This document shows, in pieces, positions 36,701 to 49,113 of a stretch of 64,000 nucleotides of DNA (position 1 is the stretch's first letter; the number at the start of each line of letters is the position of its first letter). Location: assembly GCA_012934845.2 (NCBI GenBank), contig WNNJ02003798.1:62001-126000 (forward strand). The letters run 5' to 3'. This DNA is from Pomphorhynchus laevis. Taxonomy: Eukaryota; Acanthocephala; Palaeacanthocephala; Echinorhynchida; Pomphorhynchidae. The translations under genes and the position numbers were made by a program. Under the pieces are notes generated by a model. That model was not told the origin of the DNA. It was given only the letters and a program-made list of their open reading frames with translations, and searched no databases.

Positions 36701-36940
36701 TTGGTTTAACGGCTTGAGACATATAGAATAAAGATAATATAGATGATGGCAAGCGATGTGCAGAAAGATTATGAATGGAAAGATTTTGGACGTTGGTGGA
36801 CGTTATTTTGATTGATGTATGTAGATTATTAAGAAACAAGATTGGTTGGACGTGATGGGGGTGTCGGGGAGTGAAGATGACCTGGGATGGGAAGTGTATA
36901 TTGCGACAGGATCAGTAGGTGGAGAAAGGACATTGGAAGT
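33720..36940 (-). mobile_element. LINE family copy; its lower part is duplicated at 45.4-47.8 kb
   Basis: Reverse transcriptase in 34300-34797 (SSYRPITLLSILSKLLEFLI; LNLSFAFDAVDHSILFSHL), the region before it in 34892-35281, endonuclease tail and start in 35530-36140, and the N-terminal zone up to about 36940. The 129-codon frame 34892-35281 is identical in translation to 46222-46611 on the plus strand. The copy is dead by several frame breaks, and these breaks are shared with its duplicates. The 5' end near 36940 meets the 5' end of the I/R1-like LINE head to head. Confidence 0.85.
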
Positions 36941-36944
36941 CTTC

Positions 36945-39900
36945 TTTAGACTTTCTGTCATCACAGGCGATTGTTCGCCAGACGTTGTAGTCGTGTGACT
37001 CCCACTGTACTTGCAGTTGAACCTAGTTACTGTCAGTCGTGGTTTTTTTCTTACGTCCTCCCATTAACGTCCTTGTTGTTTAACCTGTTAAGCTGCAACT
37101 TATTGAATTGATTGTATGTTATTTATCTCTAAAACGTTTTTAGCTTCCGATGTCGTTAAAACTCGTTGCGGCAGATCTCTAAAGCTCGTTGATTGCGATT
37201 GAATATATTGTAAGATTTAAGTGCTTTGATTTTGATTTCAAAGAAGTAACGATCGTATGAGCGAATTATGTGTTATTGTTGGATCAAAAGATTCTACAAT
37301 TGCATCAGAAATTGGAGAATATCGTGTAAACTCAAGCAAAATGCAGGTGACTTATCTACAATATCATAAGAGGTAAGTGGTATGTTACCATCTACTATAA
37401 AAGAGGTAATTGGGGAACTACCTCCAATGCTTAAATTAAAAAATCCGGCGGTTATTAAGCTATCAGCGCCAATAGAACGCCATAAGCTATTTAACATATT
37501 CCTGCGTACGCTTATTTAAAAATATAATAATAGAGTACTATTCCACTCAGTACGCTACTTTGAAGCGGTAATCAAGATCTCCTTCGTTTCCTGGTACCTT
37601 GCGAAGGAGTATCAACGAATTAATGGATCTTGGTACAATACAATTTAAACCTATTCAAGCTTCCATCAAAATTTCAAATCTTCCTCCCCACCTGAATGAG
37701 AAGGATATTGAGTCTTTAGAGAGATTATTTAGATAAACAAACTTTCGGTCCGTGACTGGGAAGAACGGTCTTCCTCTCCCGATAGCTTTTGCGTCCTCTT
37801 CTGTCGATAATGCGTAGATCCTAATAACAGCCGCCGGTAACCCCTTTCTACGGCATAACCTAATGTTTAAACTCATGAGCACCGACGAGCTAACTTACCC
37901 GCACTGCAATGCTCGCCACGAATGGGGACGCTGGGGCTCCGGATGTGTCAAGGAGAATTCTTCTCGGGTATACGCCTAACGAATTGCCCGCAAGTTGGCA
38001 GAAGTGCTCCTTCCCTCCCAAATGTTTAAATTGTGGAGGAGTCCATCCGGCGTGGTCTAGGAAGTGTGCAAACTGCAAACTGTATTTTTCCCGCCACCGC
38101 TCATCTTACTCCGATAAAAAAGTTGACCCCGTGACATTTGGTGCTGTTGCGGGTAAAATAACTGGCAACAACATCATCAGGTTAGTCGACTCCACCAGAT
38201 AAGCAATCATCAAGCAATTGGAGAACTTGATACAGAAACAGCATGCCTTATTTTTTACCGCTCTAGTAATCGCCGACCCTCCATTCCTGAAGGAATCAAA
38301 GAAAAGAGGAGCATCCTCACACAGAGTTCCTCCTGTGAAGATCGGGAAAATGTTAAAATCTAAGGCCGAAGAAGCAGCCGTTGCACTTATGGGAAATGAA
38401 GACAATGCCCGTAAGCAAGTGTCTTCCCTAGTAGAAGCTTGTGGTGGAAAGGACGACCTTTTCTCCTCTAGCTTTGCCTAGGTCAAGACAATCCCACCCA
38501 GCTAATCTAACGCAATGCAGAGTACTCGAGAGCATTTTTCACTGAATATCCTTCAGTGGAATTTGGGAGGTGCTTCTGCCTTTAGACTTTTATCCGGTAG
38601 AGATGCAGATGTTATAGCCCTTCAGAAGACGCGGTCCATCCGTCTTCCCAGGACATTACTCGATTTATCCCTAGCATATTTACACCCATTTACTCCGTAC
38701 ATAACCCACCTAACTCTTCTTCGTCTCAAGGCCTTCTTACCTTAGTGAAATGCTCCCTAAGATCCTCCCTCCTGCTAAACTACTCTTGTTCAGCCCTGTC
38801 TTGTTTGGTTATATCACACTCTAAGAAAGGTAAACGTCTCAGTCTAGCCAATATCTACATCCGTCTTGGGGAGATTTACAAGAACCGTGACCTCCTGGAT
38901 AGGATTGTGGATAGTGGCTATGACATGGTACTTGGTGATTTCAACGACAGAACTGGTCGTTGGATTAATGCTGCACTCCGCAGAGCCAGAAACGACTATC
39001 TTATTCATAAACCAACGTCCCCTACCTTTCATTGCACATAAACGAACTCACTCCCCGACATACTACTGCTTCATAAGATGTGGTTGTTGAAACCCCTCTG
39101 CACGAAGCAATCACGCCAACATCTAACCACCATTCATGACTTAATTCGTTGGTAGATAGATGAGGATACGTTGCTTCGAAGGAGATTCCACTTTGACCCC
39201 ATCAGAGTGGCCTTCTTTCAGGCAGCTATCCAACACTTCCCTTGAATTGGGAATGAGTGTCTGACCGAATTTAACTCCTACCTCACTTCGCAAGCTACTG
39301 CTTTGCTCTCGACTACCTATAAAGGTCGTATTTACAGTCCCACTCCGACAAAACCCAAGACCTTAGCTGACATGCTGCGTCTCTCCAATCTCTCTGTATC
39401 TGCCAAACAGGCTTTCTCGAATGAATATTGGAGCACTTTGTATAGGTTCCAACTGGGTAAGGATAGGGCAAGCATTGCTTCCCTTTATCCAGCCCAGCCT
39501 TCATTTTGAAAGATATTTAAGAAGGAGAAATTTGTCTGTTGGAAGGGTAGATCATTGGGCTGGATTAGTAGAAACGTCCTGATATAGTTTTAGAGGAGTC
39601 ACGATCCCTGCATAATTATGGAGCAACTTAATCACATCAGCCAATCCCGCCTTAGGGGACTTCAGGAGTAGGGACCTATCTGTCACAGATATCCTTAACT
39701 CCTGGGGGCCCCTCCCGGGTACCTCCAAATCCGTCGCTATACTTTCTTCTCGGGCCAGTCAGCTTTTGACAACCGAACAATGAAGAGAAATGGTCATCAC
39801 AATGCTATCTACCACCCCTTCCGATGTGGCCGCCATCAACATTAGTCGTAGAATTTTTAGACCTAAAAGAAATCCGGTTTTTTATCCTAAAGACCTACGG

Positions 39901-40830
39901 CCCATTTCGATACAAAATTCCCTAATCTCCATTTACGTAAAAGTGCATGCGTGTTAAATCTGCGACCATCTATGAAGGGGTAATTTAATCCCACTTTTGT
40001 TGTACACCAAGCGATTCTTCTATGAAGACGACCCTGATGCGTGTCAGTTCTACCCTATTACGGTTGTGCCTCAAATATCCACACTTTCTCCAATCTCGTA
40101 TCTTGCTGCCTCCATTATACTCTATAGAAAATTTAAACGCGATCAACATATGGTAGTATGCGCTCATGATACCAAAGCCCTGTTTTTGGGACGCAGGTGC
40201 TAAGATGTAGTCTCGGACATCAGCCGTTTCTTTTTAAGATTAAAAGACCAGTTACCCAAGTTCAATCTTATTTTAAACTTCGCCAAATCATAGGTGGTTG
40301 TCTTTCATGATGCCCCAGCAACAAAGCGAAAGCTTAAGAGATTAGCACATTCTGCACTCTCCTACATTTTGCAAACTCAACCACTCCCTATCTTCTCGAG
40401 TCGAGTAAAATACCTGGGGTTCATCGTTACGGTGAATTGGTCGGCGAAAGCTGACCTGGATAGACTTAAACGCATTCTGAAGAGAGCTAGGTGGGCCCTA
40501 AAACGGGCTTATCATTTGTCGTTAAATGGGAAAACCCAAGTGCGCCTTTGGGGTACTTGGGCTATTTAGGGATTAGTCTTCTTTTCTAGAAGACGTCCAT
40601 TGGACAAAGGCTAAGGTTTCTCAAGCTCCTTGTCTCTCGTTTACCCAGCATAGTTCGCATCGATTGGACTCATCGGGGGGAGGGTGAAAGACTCCGTGTG
40701 GTTCAGTCGGAAGGCGACGTGTTGGATTGGTTGGAGGGCTCAGATCTCACTGAGCCTTAGTCCGTAAGTTTTGGAGAATACCGAGCCATGTCATTAAACG
40801 GTGGTTCACTTGATATGTTTTGTTTTAGTT
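36945..40830 (+). mobile_element. I/R1-like LINE, near full-length but heavily decayed
   Basis: Parts in order: a 5' leader; an ORF1-like gag region with knuckles (CLNCGGVHPAWSRKCANCK at 38022-38078); the start of an APE endonuclease in 38515-38745 (SLNILQWNLGG, DVIALQKT); YDMVLGDFNDRTGRW near 38925; a stretch before the reverse transcriptase (39303-39509); and the segment after the palm, SSRVKYLGFIVTVNWSAKAD, in 40294-40569. The reverse transcriptase core itself is mostly lost. Stops and frame changes occur throughout, so this is an old copy. The IlQwNl-type nuclease start fits the I/R1 group rather than the CR1-like family around it. Confidence 0.65.
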
Positions 40831-40994
40831 GTTTTTCTTTTTTGACTGTATAACCATGTATTATTATGTTTTAAAAATTCTTATTATTAGATTGTAAGTA
40901 GTTAATTGTGTTTTTAAGGTGTAAAATTTTTTGTCCTATTTCCGTTGAGCGGAGCGAATCGATTGTATTTTATTTTATCTTTCAAACTTGTTTT

Positions 40995-41162
40995 AAGATG
41001 TCATCGAAATCGGAGTACCAGAATTCGGTGAGGCAAACGAGGTCAATGTATTGTTTAGTGAATAGGTTGAGGATAAGATCGGATTTATGGAGACTATATC
41101 TAGTGTTGAGGAGGCCGAGGCTGAAACTGTGTGTGATGGTGAAAGGGATCGAATGGAATCTT
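40995..41162 (-). mobile_element. LINE family fragment (endonuclease start)
   Basis: About 165 bases match 36003-36162, including GTCATCGAAATCGGAGTACC and GTGTTGAGGAGG. An isolated scrap. Confidence 0.75.
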
Positions 41163-41199
41163 GTGATATAATAAATTGAGATATATTTTACATAATATT

Positions 41200-42240
41200 A
41201 TTTAGCTGACTTGTTTCTTTTACTAACTACTCTATTGTATGGATAGAATACCGAATTCTTTTTACAGCATTGTTTACTATTTTTAAGTCTGCATAAACTT
41301 GAATGTATCTATTGAGTTTCACTATTATTGCTAACTGTGAACATCATCGAGTGGATTCGCTTATATCTCTTCACTGGCATCATTAACTAGCATTTTTTAT
41401 CTTAGCGCCGACAGCTTTTCGAAGATAAAACTATGTACGATATAGTGGTTTAGATAGAGGTTTTACTGTTGAGGCCATGTCCAATCTCAATTCATAATTC
41501 TTTAAGTGTCTAAACCTTAGTTGGTAACATGTTGTAGTGTGATATGCTATCCTTGTCGAGTATTTTAATTTCTCTTATATCTAGCAATTCCAAATTTATA
41601 CAGGTACCGTTGCTTAAGACATTCTTTGAATTTTTACCTTCAGTGACTAATGTGATCTGTAGGCTTTTGATATATCAACTAGTGATGACAGCAATTAACC
41701 GATTACAGGAATAGCTAAGTTTCCGTATGTCTTAGGTATTTTGATTGTTGGTGTAAGTTCGATAGTTGGTTGTTCTTTTTTATACGATCAAATGCGCTTC
41801 TGTCTATAATATTAACTTTAGCCCCGGAATCAATAAGCATGTCAGCTGCCGATTTTTTTAATAGTTTTCTTGTTTCGAAATACATACTCGTTACCATCTT
41901 ACTTTTTATGTCCTACGTGTTTTCAACGTTATCCGCACTATCGTTTTTACAGCATGTATTATTTATTAGCCTTTTGTTTCGCCTTTAGGTGTTTGTGAAA
42001 TAGGTCATGTGCACGCAGTAGTTACATCGCTTTCCGAGTGCTGGACATACCGTATCTCCATCGTCGTGGTCAGTGATGTTGCAACCTCGGCATTGTGCGC
42101 TTTTCTTTTTGGAAACCGCATCTGAGTTTCCAATTGCGGTGCACGATGGTCATATCTTGACATAAGGTTCTTAATAAATCTTATTATTTGCACAAGGGAA
42201 TATATCTAGAAAAGAATATTATTCCAGAGATAGCCTAGGT
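41200..42240 (-). mobile_element. Gypsy-like gag-protease relic
   Basis: The minus strand carries two knuckle motifs near 42015-42090 (C-R-G-C...H...C and C-N-Y-C...H) and a retropepsin-like word, DMLIDSGAKVNIIDRSAF, in 41715-41897. The order gag knuckles then protease fits Ty3/Gypsy elements. No LTR pair or reverse transcriptase was recognised. Broken, with several breaks, and clearly older than the element at 26.7-30.5 kb. Confidence 0.6.
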
Positions 42241-42460
42241 ACACAAGACGCGCACCTGAACTGTATCTCTTAATGCCATATTTTGGGCACGCTTTAGAGC
42301 CCATCTTAATATCATGAAGAGTCTTGAATATATTCAAGTCGAAACCGAAAGGCCAGTTGACCTAAATTTAGAATACAGGTATATTATTCGATATAAAACG
42401 TATATTGATAACGATAACACCAAGGTATACAATCGTTTGAGAGATAATAACATACAATCA

Positions 42461-42678
42461 ATTCAATCAGTCACAAATCAATTCAATCAGTTGCAGATAT
42501 TTTCAATCAGTTGCTGATATTTTGAATCAGGTGCAGATATTTTTAATCAGTTGCTGATATTTTAAATCAGGTGCAGATATTTTCAATCAGGTGCAGATAT
42601 TTTCAATCAGTTGCAAATATTTTCAATCAGTTGCAAATAGTTTCAATCAGTTGCAGATATTTTCAATCAGTTGCAGTA
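42461..42678 (+). repeat. 20-bp minisatellite, about 11 units
   Basis: The unit TTTCAATCAGTTGCAGATAT is repeated in strict 20-base register with variants at a few positions (TTGCTG, GTGCAG, TTGCAA). It is short, has no spacers and is not palindromic. Confidence 0.95.
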
Positions 42679-42936
42679 GCAAATTTAACAGCTTCAACAC
42701 ACAATCTTGTTAATCGGAGGACGTAGGAAAACAGCTACGACTGACAACAACTATGATCAACTGCAAGTAGAGTGATCGAAACATGACTGCCGCGTCTAGA
42801 CCACAATCGCCTACGACAACAGTATGTCTAAAAATATTGCCGATGTCGATTTTGTGCAAACAAACTAATCCGCAACCTCTCCCATAAGCACATATCAACC
42901 TCAAACAGTCCACTCAAACTACCCCGTTGTTTACTA

Positions 42937-45357
42937 TGTCCTTTCTTTACCCACTGATCCTGTCACCACACACACTTCCCATCCCATGTCATCTTCACTC
43001 CCCGACACCCCCATCATGTCCATCCAGTCTCATTTCTCAATAACCTACATCCATCAATCAAAATCACCATCATCAACATCCACGAACCTTCCAATCATAA
43101 CCTTACTTGACATCGCTTTCCATTATCTATATTATCCTTATAATCTATGTATCCCGCTGTCAAACCTACTCCCTCCATCTCCTCAACTGCCAGCTCTCCT
43201 ATCGGATCTCACCCACTCACGTCACTCGTGCTTCTTTATGGAAACGCTTTCCTTCTCGCGATCGTTACGTCATCGTTCCACCTCCTTATCTCGACAACGA
43301 TGTATTTGCCTTCAGATCCATCCTCTTGTCTCCTGTTCCTGCGGATAAACAGTCATTGTTTAAACGATATCTATCCTGTCGCATTAATCCGCCTAAACAA
43401 ATCTTCTCAATCTAATCCTTCTCAGTCTCTCTCCTGAAAATTGTTTTCAATCATCGTTCTCACGCGTCCTCTGTCCTCTATCAACGATTTAAACTGATGT
43501 TCTCTTCAAACAATTGCATTTTCCTCGATCGCACCCCTTACGAAATCGCTCAACTCGCTTCTGCCGCATCGAAAAGTGTCGTATCGAGAAAACGGCGAAA
43601 CATTTCTCTCCATCCGAAACATTGACTGAAATTTTCGATATCTTCTGACTCACCGAAACACTCTTCATTCACCGTCTGTTCTCTGCCGGTTACTCACTAA
43701 TTGAATCCGCCTGCCCTACAGCTCATCCCTTCTATGTACTCTAATCAATGATGCAATGTCGCATTCGCCCATCACCCGCGTCTCTTCGCAAAATCACTCC
43801 CTCTTTCAGTTTGAAGTCCTTGCAAAAAAGCAAGGACTTCAAAAAGTCCTTGCTTTTTTGAATTACCCATTTGTCGTTCTTCTAGCCCGATCACTACGGA
43901 TATCGCCTTTGTATACCGTCCTGGTTAATCTGCCTCATCTCCTTATTTTTACCGAAATCGATGACCTTCTGTTTCACTGTTCTTTGTCCTCCATCCCCTT
44001 ACTCGTTTTTGGCGACTTTAACATCCGCTTCGATCGCCCATCTTTCACTGATTCCGTTTGGTTCATCAACATTCAGGACAACCACAGTTACAAACTCATC
44101 TCCACTGCCCCCCACACATATCATTGTCGGGGCACTCGACATTATCTTTGTCACTGATCGTTTTGCTGCCTACACCTCACTGTCCATTTCCGAACCTTGT
44201 CTATACTATCACTTTCTCGTCACCCTTGATTACACTTCAAACAACACCACTCTTCACACCTACCATACTACGTCCGCTTCGGAGAAATCTTGATCTACAC
44301 CTTCTCCGCTCTGCCTTACCCGAATCGTCTATATCGTCTCCCACAATAACATATTCCTCTCCTCACGATCTCGTTTTTCTCTCTGATTCTCGATCCATTC
44401 TCGATCTTCACTTGCTCTTCAAGCCTCACCCTCGCCGTCGCTTGCACCGTGCCACATAGTTTGACATTCAATGCATACTCTCAAAGCGTCGACTTCGTCA
44501 TGCTTTTTGAGTCTAACTCTCAAAGCGTCTACTCCGTTATGCTTTTCGAGTCTATCACAGCTCTCTCAGACGTGATATCTGCTCGCTTACTCCGTCTCTC
44601 CGTGATTCCTATATTACTCTTCGCCGATATCATTTGAACTTACTACGTACCAAATGCAACTTCTGGCAGCATAAAATCATCACTTCATTCAATACTAAGT
44701 CTCTATGGCATAATTTTAACTCATTCCTTGCTAGCTCATCTTCGTCTTGCAACATCAACCCCGATGATTATTCGTCATATATCCTGACCAAAGTATCCAC
44801 GTTGCCATCTCACAACCCCGATTTCATTCCATCTCACTGTTACTCGCTTCATCCTCTCGGAACTCTTTAATCTTCTCACTTGACGAAGTCTTATCTGTCC
44901 TCATGTCCTTGCCCAACAAAACCTCACCTGCCGTTCCCTTGCCTACCCTCATACTTAAATCCATATGTTCATCGATATCCCCTTTCTCACCACCTTGTTT
45001 AATTCGTCCATCCGCAGTCGTATATTTCCTTTACACTGGAAATCCACCATCGTTCTCCTCCTCCTTAAGAAGCAGTGGCTCGACCCCTCACTTTCGTCTA
45101 GCTATCGCCCGATTACACTCCTCTCTATTCTTTCCAAGCTCTTAGAGTTCCTTATCCTAATACAGATCAACGTTTATCCCTATTCATCCAATCTTTACCC
45201 TCCTTTCCTATCCGATTTCCGTTCCATAGAAATCGCATGCATGAAAGTTTACAACGACACACTCATTTATCGTGACAATTCTCTACATGGTGTTCTCATA
45301 TCTCTCAACCTCTCCTCCGCCTTCGACGCCGTCGACCACTCCATCCTTTTTTCTCGT
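42937..45357 (+). mobile_element. LINE family copy with 5' end; 3' part cut at a duplication junction
   Basis: The 5' end (ACTATGTCCTTTCTTTACCC) matches the reverse complement at about 36935. The N-terminal zone (42986-43437), endonuclease tail (43961-44293) and reverse transcriptase (44903-45396) follow. Frame 44903-45145 is identical in translation to 34617-34859 and 46644-46886. The copy stops inside the AFDAVDHSILF block and joins, at about 45358, the endonuclease region of the next block. Confidence 0.8.
43813..43862. repeat. Snap-back triplication of an 11-base word
   Basis: GAAGTCCTTGC, then its reverse complement GCAAGGACTTC, then AGTCCTTGC again, separated by A runs. It sits inside the LINE copy and is absent from its relatives, so it arose locally, probably by template switching. 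Confidence 0.8.
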
Positions 45358-48235
45358 CATCAAACAAGGTTTCCGCCTCGACCTCCTCAACACTAGATTT
45401 ATTCTTCATAAATCCGATCTAATTCTCAGCCTATTCACTACGCTATACATCGACCGCTTCTGACTCACCGAATCCTGGCACTCCGATTCCGACGACATCT
45501 CAATTCGCTGTTTGCTCTACGCCGGCTGCTTACTAGTCGAATCTGGTCGCCCCCTAAGCTCATCCACTTCTTAATTATCTAATCAAGGCAACATTGCCGC
45601 ATTCACCCGTCATCACGCGTCTCTTCGCAATATCAATCCCCGTTTCAGGTCTTCAAGCCCGAACATTCTGGATCTCGCCATTATATACCGTCCCGATTCA
45701 TCAGATACTTCCTCTTAATTTTTTTTACCAAAATCGCTGACCCCTTTCACACTGTTCTTTACCCTCCATCCCTTCACCCATTCTTCGTGACTTTAACATT
45801 CGCCTCGCACGATCCTCTTCAGTTGATTCCAACCGGTTTGTCAACATTCTATCCAACAACAATTACAAACTCATCTCCACTGCCCCCAGACATATCCGTG
45901 GCGGGGCACTCGACACCATAACTATGCCCGATCGTTTCGCTGTCTACACCACACTGCACATCTCCGATCTTGATCTATCCGATCACTTTCTCGTCACCCT
46001 TGATTTCAATTCCAATCACTCATCACTCACACACCTACCATCCTAGTTGCTCTTAGAAAAATGTTGACATCCCCCTTCTCCGCTCTGCCTTACTCAGATC
46101 ATCTCTATCTTCTCGCACAATAACATCTTTCTCTCCTCACGATCTCGCTTTTCTTGTCGACTCTTAGCTCACATCAACTCGCGATCTTCACTTACACTTC
46201 AAGCCTCACACTCACCGTCGCTTGCACCGTGCCATATGGTTTGACATTCAATGGATACTCTCAAAGCGTCGACTCCGTTATGCTTTTGGAGTCTATCACA
46301 GCTCTCTCAGACGTGATATTCGCTCGCTAACTTCGTCTCCCCTTGATTCCAATATTGCTCTTTGCCGATATCATTTGAACTTACTACGTATCAAATGCAA
46401 CTTCTGGCAGCATAAAATCATCACTTCATTTAATACTAAGTCTCTATGGCATAATTTTAACTCATTCCTTGCTAGCTCATCTTCGTCTTGCAACATCAAT
46501 CCCGATGATTATTCGTCATATCTCCTGACCAAAGTATCCACGTTGCCCTCTCACAACTCCGATTTCATTCCATCTCACTGTTACTCGCTTCATCCTCGCG
46601 GAACTCTTTAATCTTCTCACTTGCCGAAGTCTTATCTGTCCTCATGTCCTTGCCCAACAAAACCTCACCTGCCGTTCCCTTGCCTACCCTCATACTTAAA
46701 TCCATATGTTCATCGATATCCCCTTTCTCACCACCTTGTTTAATTCGCCCATCCGCAGTCGTATATTTCCTTTACACTGGAAATCCACCATCGTTCTCCT
46801 CCTCCTTAAGAAGCAGTGGCTCGACCCCTCACTTTCGTCTAGCTATCGCCCGATTACACTCCTCTCTATTCTTTCCAAGCTCTTAGAGTTCCTTATCCTA
46901 ATACAGATCAACGTTTATCCCTATTCATCCAATCTGTACCCTCCTTTCCTATCCGATTTCCGCTATAATCACTCCATAGAAATCGCCTGCATGAAAGTTT
47001 ACAACCACGCACTCATTTCTCGTGACAATTCTCTACATGGTGTTCTCATATCTCTCAACCTCTCCTTCGCCTTCGACGCCGTCGACCACTCCATCTTATT
47101 TTCTCATCTTCGTTATGAATACGGCTATTATTCCTTCTCGGTTGCATGGCTTACCTCATATCTATCCAACCGTTATTTTCGCGTCTGTTCAAATTCGTCA
47201 TTATCTTCGCATATCCTATTTTCTGCGGATCCCACAATATTCAGTCCTAGGTACCCTGCTTTTCTCTCTTTTACTTGCCGATTTCTCTCCGTTTATCAAA
47301 CTTTTCTCCTTTAACGTCATACAATACGCCGATGACATCTTCATATATGCTCTTGCACCCTCACATCGTATACAAGATATCGTCATTTCTGCCTCCAACT
47401 GTATTTCTTCTATCTACAAACGTCTATCCAATCTTCATCTCGTTATTAACCTCGACAAGTCTAAAATAATGTGGATCCTCCCCCGTAAACCAAACATATC
47501 TCCTCCCACTGTATTTTTTGCCTCATCACTCATCCCCATAGTCCACAATCTCACTTTCTTAGGATTACATTTCGATGATCACCTTTCCCTTTAATCATTC
47601 GTCTTTGACAAGGTCCGCTCGTCTAACTTAATTCTCCGTGACACCCGCCGTATCCACCCCCTTATCGATTTCTGTTACTGTATGTATCTTCTTTCATCGC
47701 TTCTTTTCCCTAAAATCGATTACTTCCTGAGCTTTTTTGTCAATTCTCCAAAATTAATCATCCTACCCCTACAACGTATCATTCACTCCGCCGTTCTAGT
47801 GCTCTTACATCTCCGTCGCATTGACCACACATCACCTAGCTTGCCCAATTCTCCTGACCCACCATTGACATCCGCATACAACTTCGTTTTTTCGTAACTA
47901 TTCGTCTCATCGCTGTCGGCTCCCTCATCGTTCATCAACCTCCATTTCTTAGACTACTTTTGTTCCACCTCTCTATCGATGTGTTCCCGTATTTCCTTCT
48001 TACTCTACGTTCCCAATTACTCCAATAACAACGGTATCCGATTCTTTCTCTTTCTATGCTCTACTCGACGTCCGCCGCTCTCCCTTCTTTATCACATTCA
48101 AATACCGCCTCCGTTCCCATCTCGACACATGATTTAGATTTTTGTTTTTTTTCTTCGTGGTCGTGTAAGTGTGGGCCGTCACAGCCCACGCTTACACGAC
48201 CACGATTTATTTTTATTAACTATAAAAATAAATCT
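45358..48235 (+). mobile_element. LINE family block, inverted duplicate of 33720-36143
   Basis: It starts abruptly at ATCAAACAAGGTTTCCGCC (endonuclease region) and runs through frame 46222-46611, reverse transcriptase 46706-47314 and palm YADDIFIYALA (47022-47594) to the C-terminal zone. From 45358 to about 47812 it is the reverse complement of 33720-36143 at very high identity by eye. Past 47812 it continues to its own 3' end, which closes with a 21-bp hairpin at 48156-48204 and an A/T-rich tail. It shares the same broken frames as the inverted partner. Confidence 0.85.
48156..48204. repeat. 21-bp hairpin at a LINE 3' end
   Basis: The arms 48156-48176 and 48184-48204 pair at 20 of 21 positions around a 7-base loop (CGTCACA). 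Other copies have only a 6-bp stem here (GCGTGC/GCACGC), so this end was enlarged by fold-back copying. Confidence 0.92.
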
Positions 48236-48635
48236 TTTATTGTATATCAGAATTTCAAATATATGAATTCATTATATGTATTTTCGGCCCTTTTGTTCCA
48301 TAATTTAGACATGTGTGATTTGTTTAAGAAGATAAAAGATGTTTTGTTTATAAAGTCGAAACCATGACTTCAACTTTTATATTATTTTAGAATTTTCTAA
48401 ATTTATTCACTTATAAATCATAATTTTTATAAATTATTGTAATTAATTATAATTATTATAATCATAAATCATGCTTCTAAATGTATTTTATAAAGATGCT
48501 AATGCTTTCGCTTTAAATAATTAGATAATACGACACCCATATTTTCGTCTTCATTTGCAATTAATAATTTCAAATCCAAAGAGTAATATTTTATTTTTTT
48601 ATATTAGAAACTTTTTAAAAATTTTAACAAGATGT
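48236..48635. other. AT-rich spacer holding one arm of a dispersed repeat
   Basis: 48471-48583 resembles 52721-52849: both contain TAGATAATACGACACCCATA and TTTC.AAATCCAAA. Apart from this, the stretch is empty. Confidence 0.6.
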
Positions 48636-48669
48636 AATGACAAAAAAATCAAATACAAAAACTACTGAA

Positions 48670-49113
48670 TTACAGCTGCTTGCTGGCCTTCATTTCCTCC
48701 TCGGCCTGTTTGCGGTTTCTGTCGTGTGGAAGAAGTTTATCGGCGAAGCAACCTTTGCAGTATATTTCTCCATCCTGATCTTTATATGTACCCAAAGTCA
48801 ACGTTGTATTGCAAGTTTTACATCTAAAGCACTTTTCGTGCCATTGCGAACTGCACACCAATTCTTTCCGCAGCATACACTCTGGTTCCACATCATGAGC
48901 ACTTTTCAATTGCTCCACCAAATTTCGGTGCCATTGTTTCTCGTTCATGCTCAGGAAAATACTCAACATTGTTGATATAGATCTTCGCAGTTCTCGTACG
49001 CGGCTGTTCAATGATCATGATCGTTTGGATAGGTTGCTGGGGCATTATTTGTATGTTATAAATCGGGCTGGCCTGGATTATTGGCAGTGTATCGGGAATT
49101 TAGTACACTATCT
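48670..49113 (-). pseudogene. LIM-domain protein gene copy, broken
   Basis: The C-terminal frame 48670 to about 48880 gives WHEKCFRCKTCNTTLTLGTY and DGEIYCKGCFADKLLP with a basic, charged tail ending at TAA. Another frame just upstream gives MAPKFGGAIEKC and CGTRVYAAERIG, preceded by an open stretch reaching about 49113. Together these are one LIM zinc-binding domain, in the style of muscle LIM/CRP or related cytoskeletal LIM proteins. A TGA stands between the first two zinc cysteines, and a one-base shift lies before WHEKC, so the copy cannot make the whole domain. It has no intron signals in this span, so it is either a retrocopy or a decayed last exon. LIM domains mediate protein contacts at actin structures or in the nucleus. 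Confidence 0.7.

Noticed and set aside
42461-42678. CRISPR-like array
   Set aside because: Units are directly adjacent with no spacers, and the genome is eukaryotic; it is a minisatellite.
43813-43862. Rho-independent terminator (hairpin plus T run)
   Set aside because: Nothing bacterial is present, and the word is triplicated within a LINE; the resemblance is accidental.
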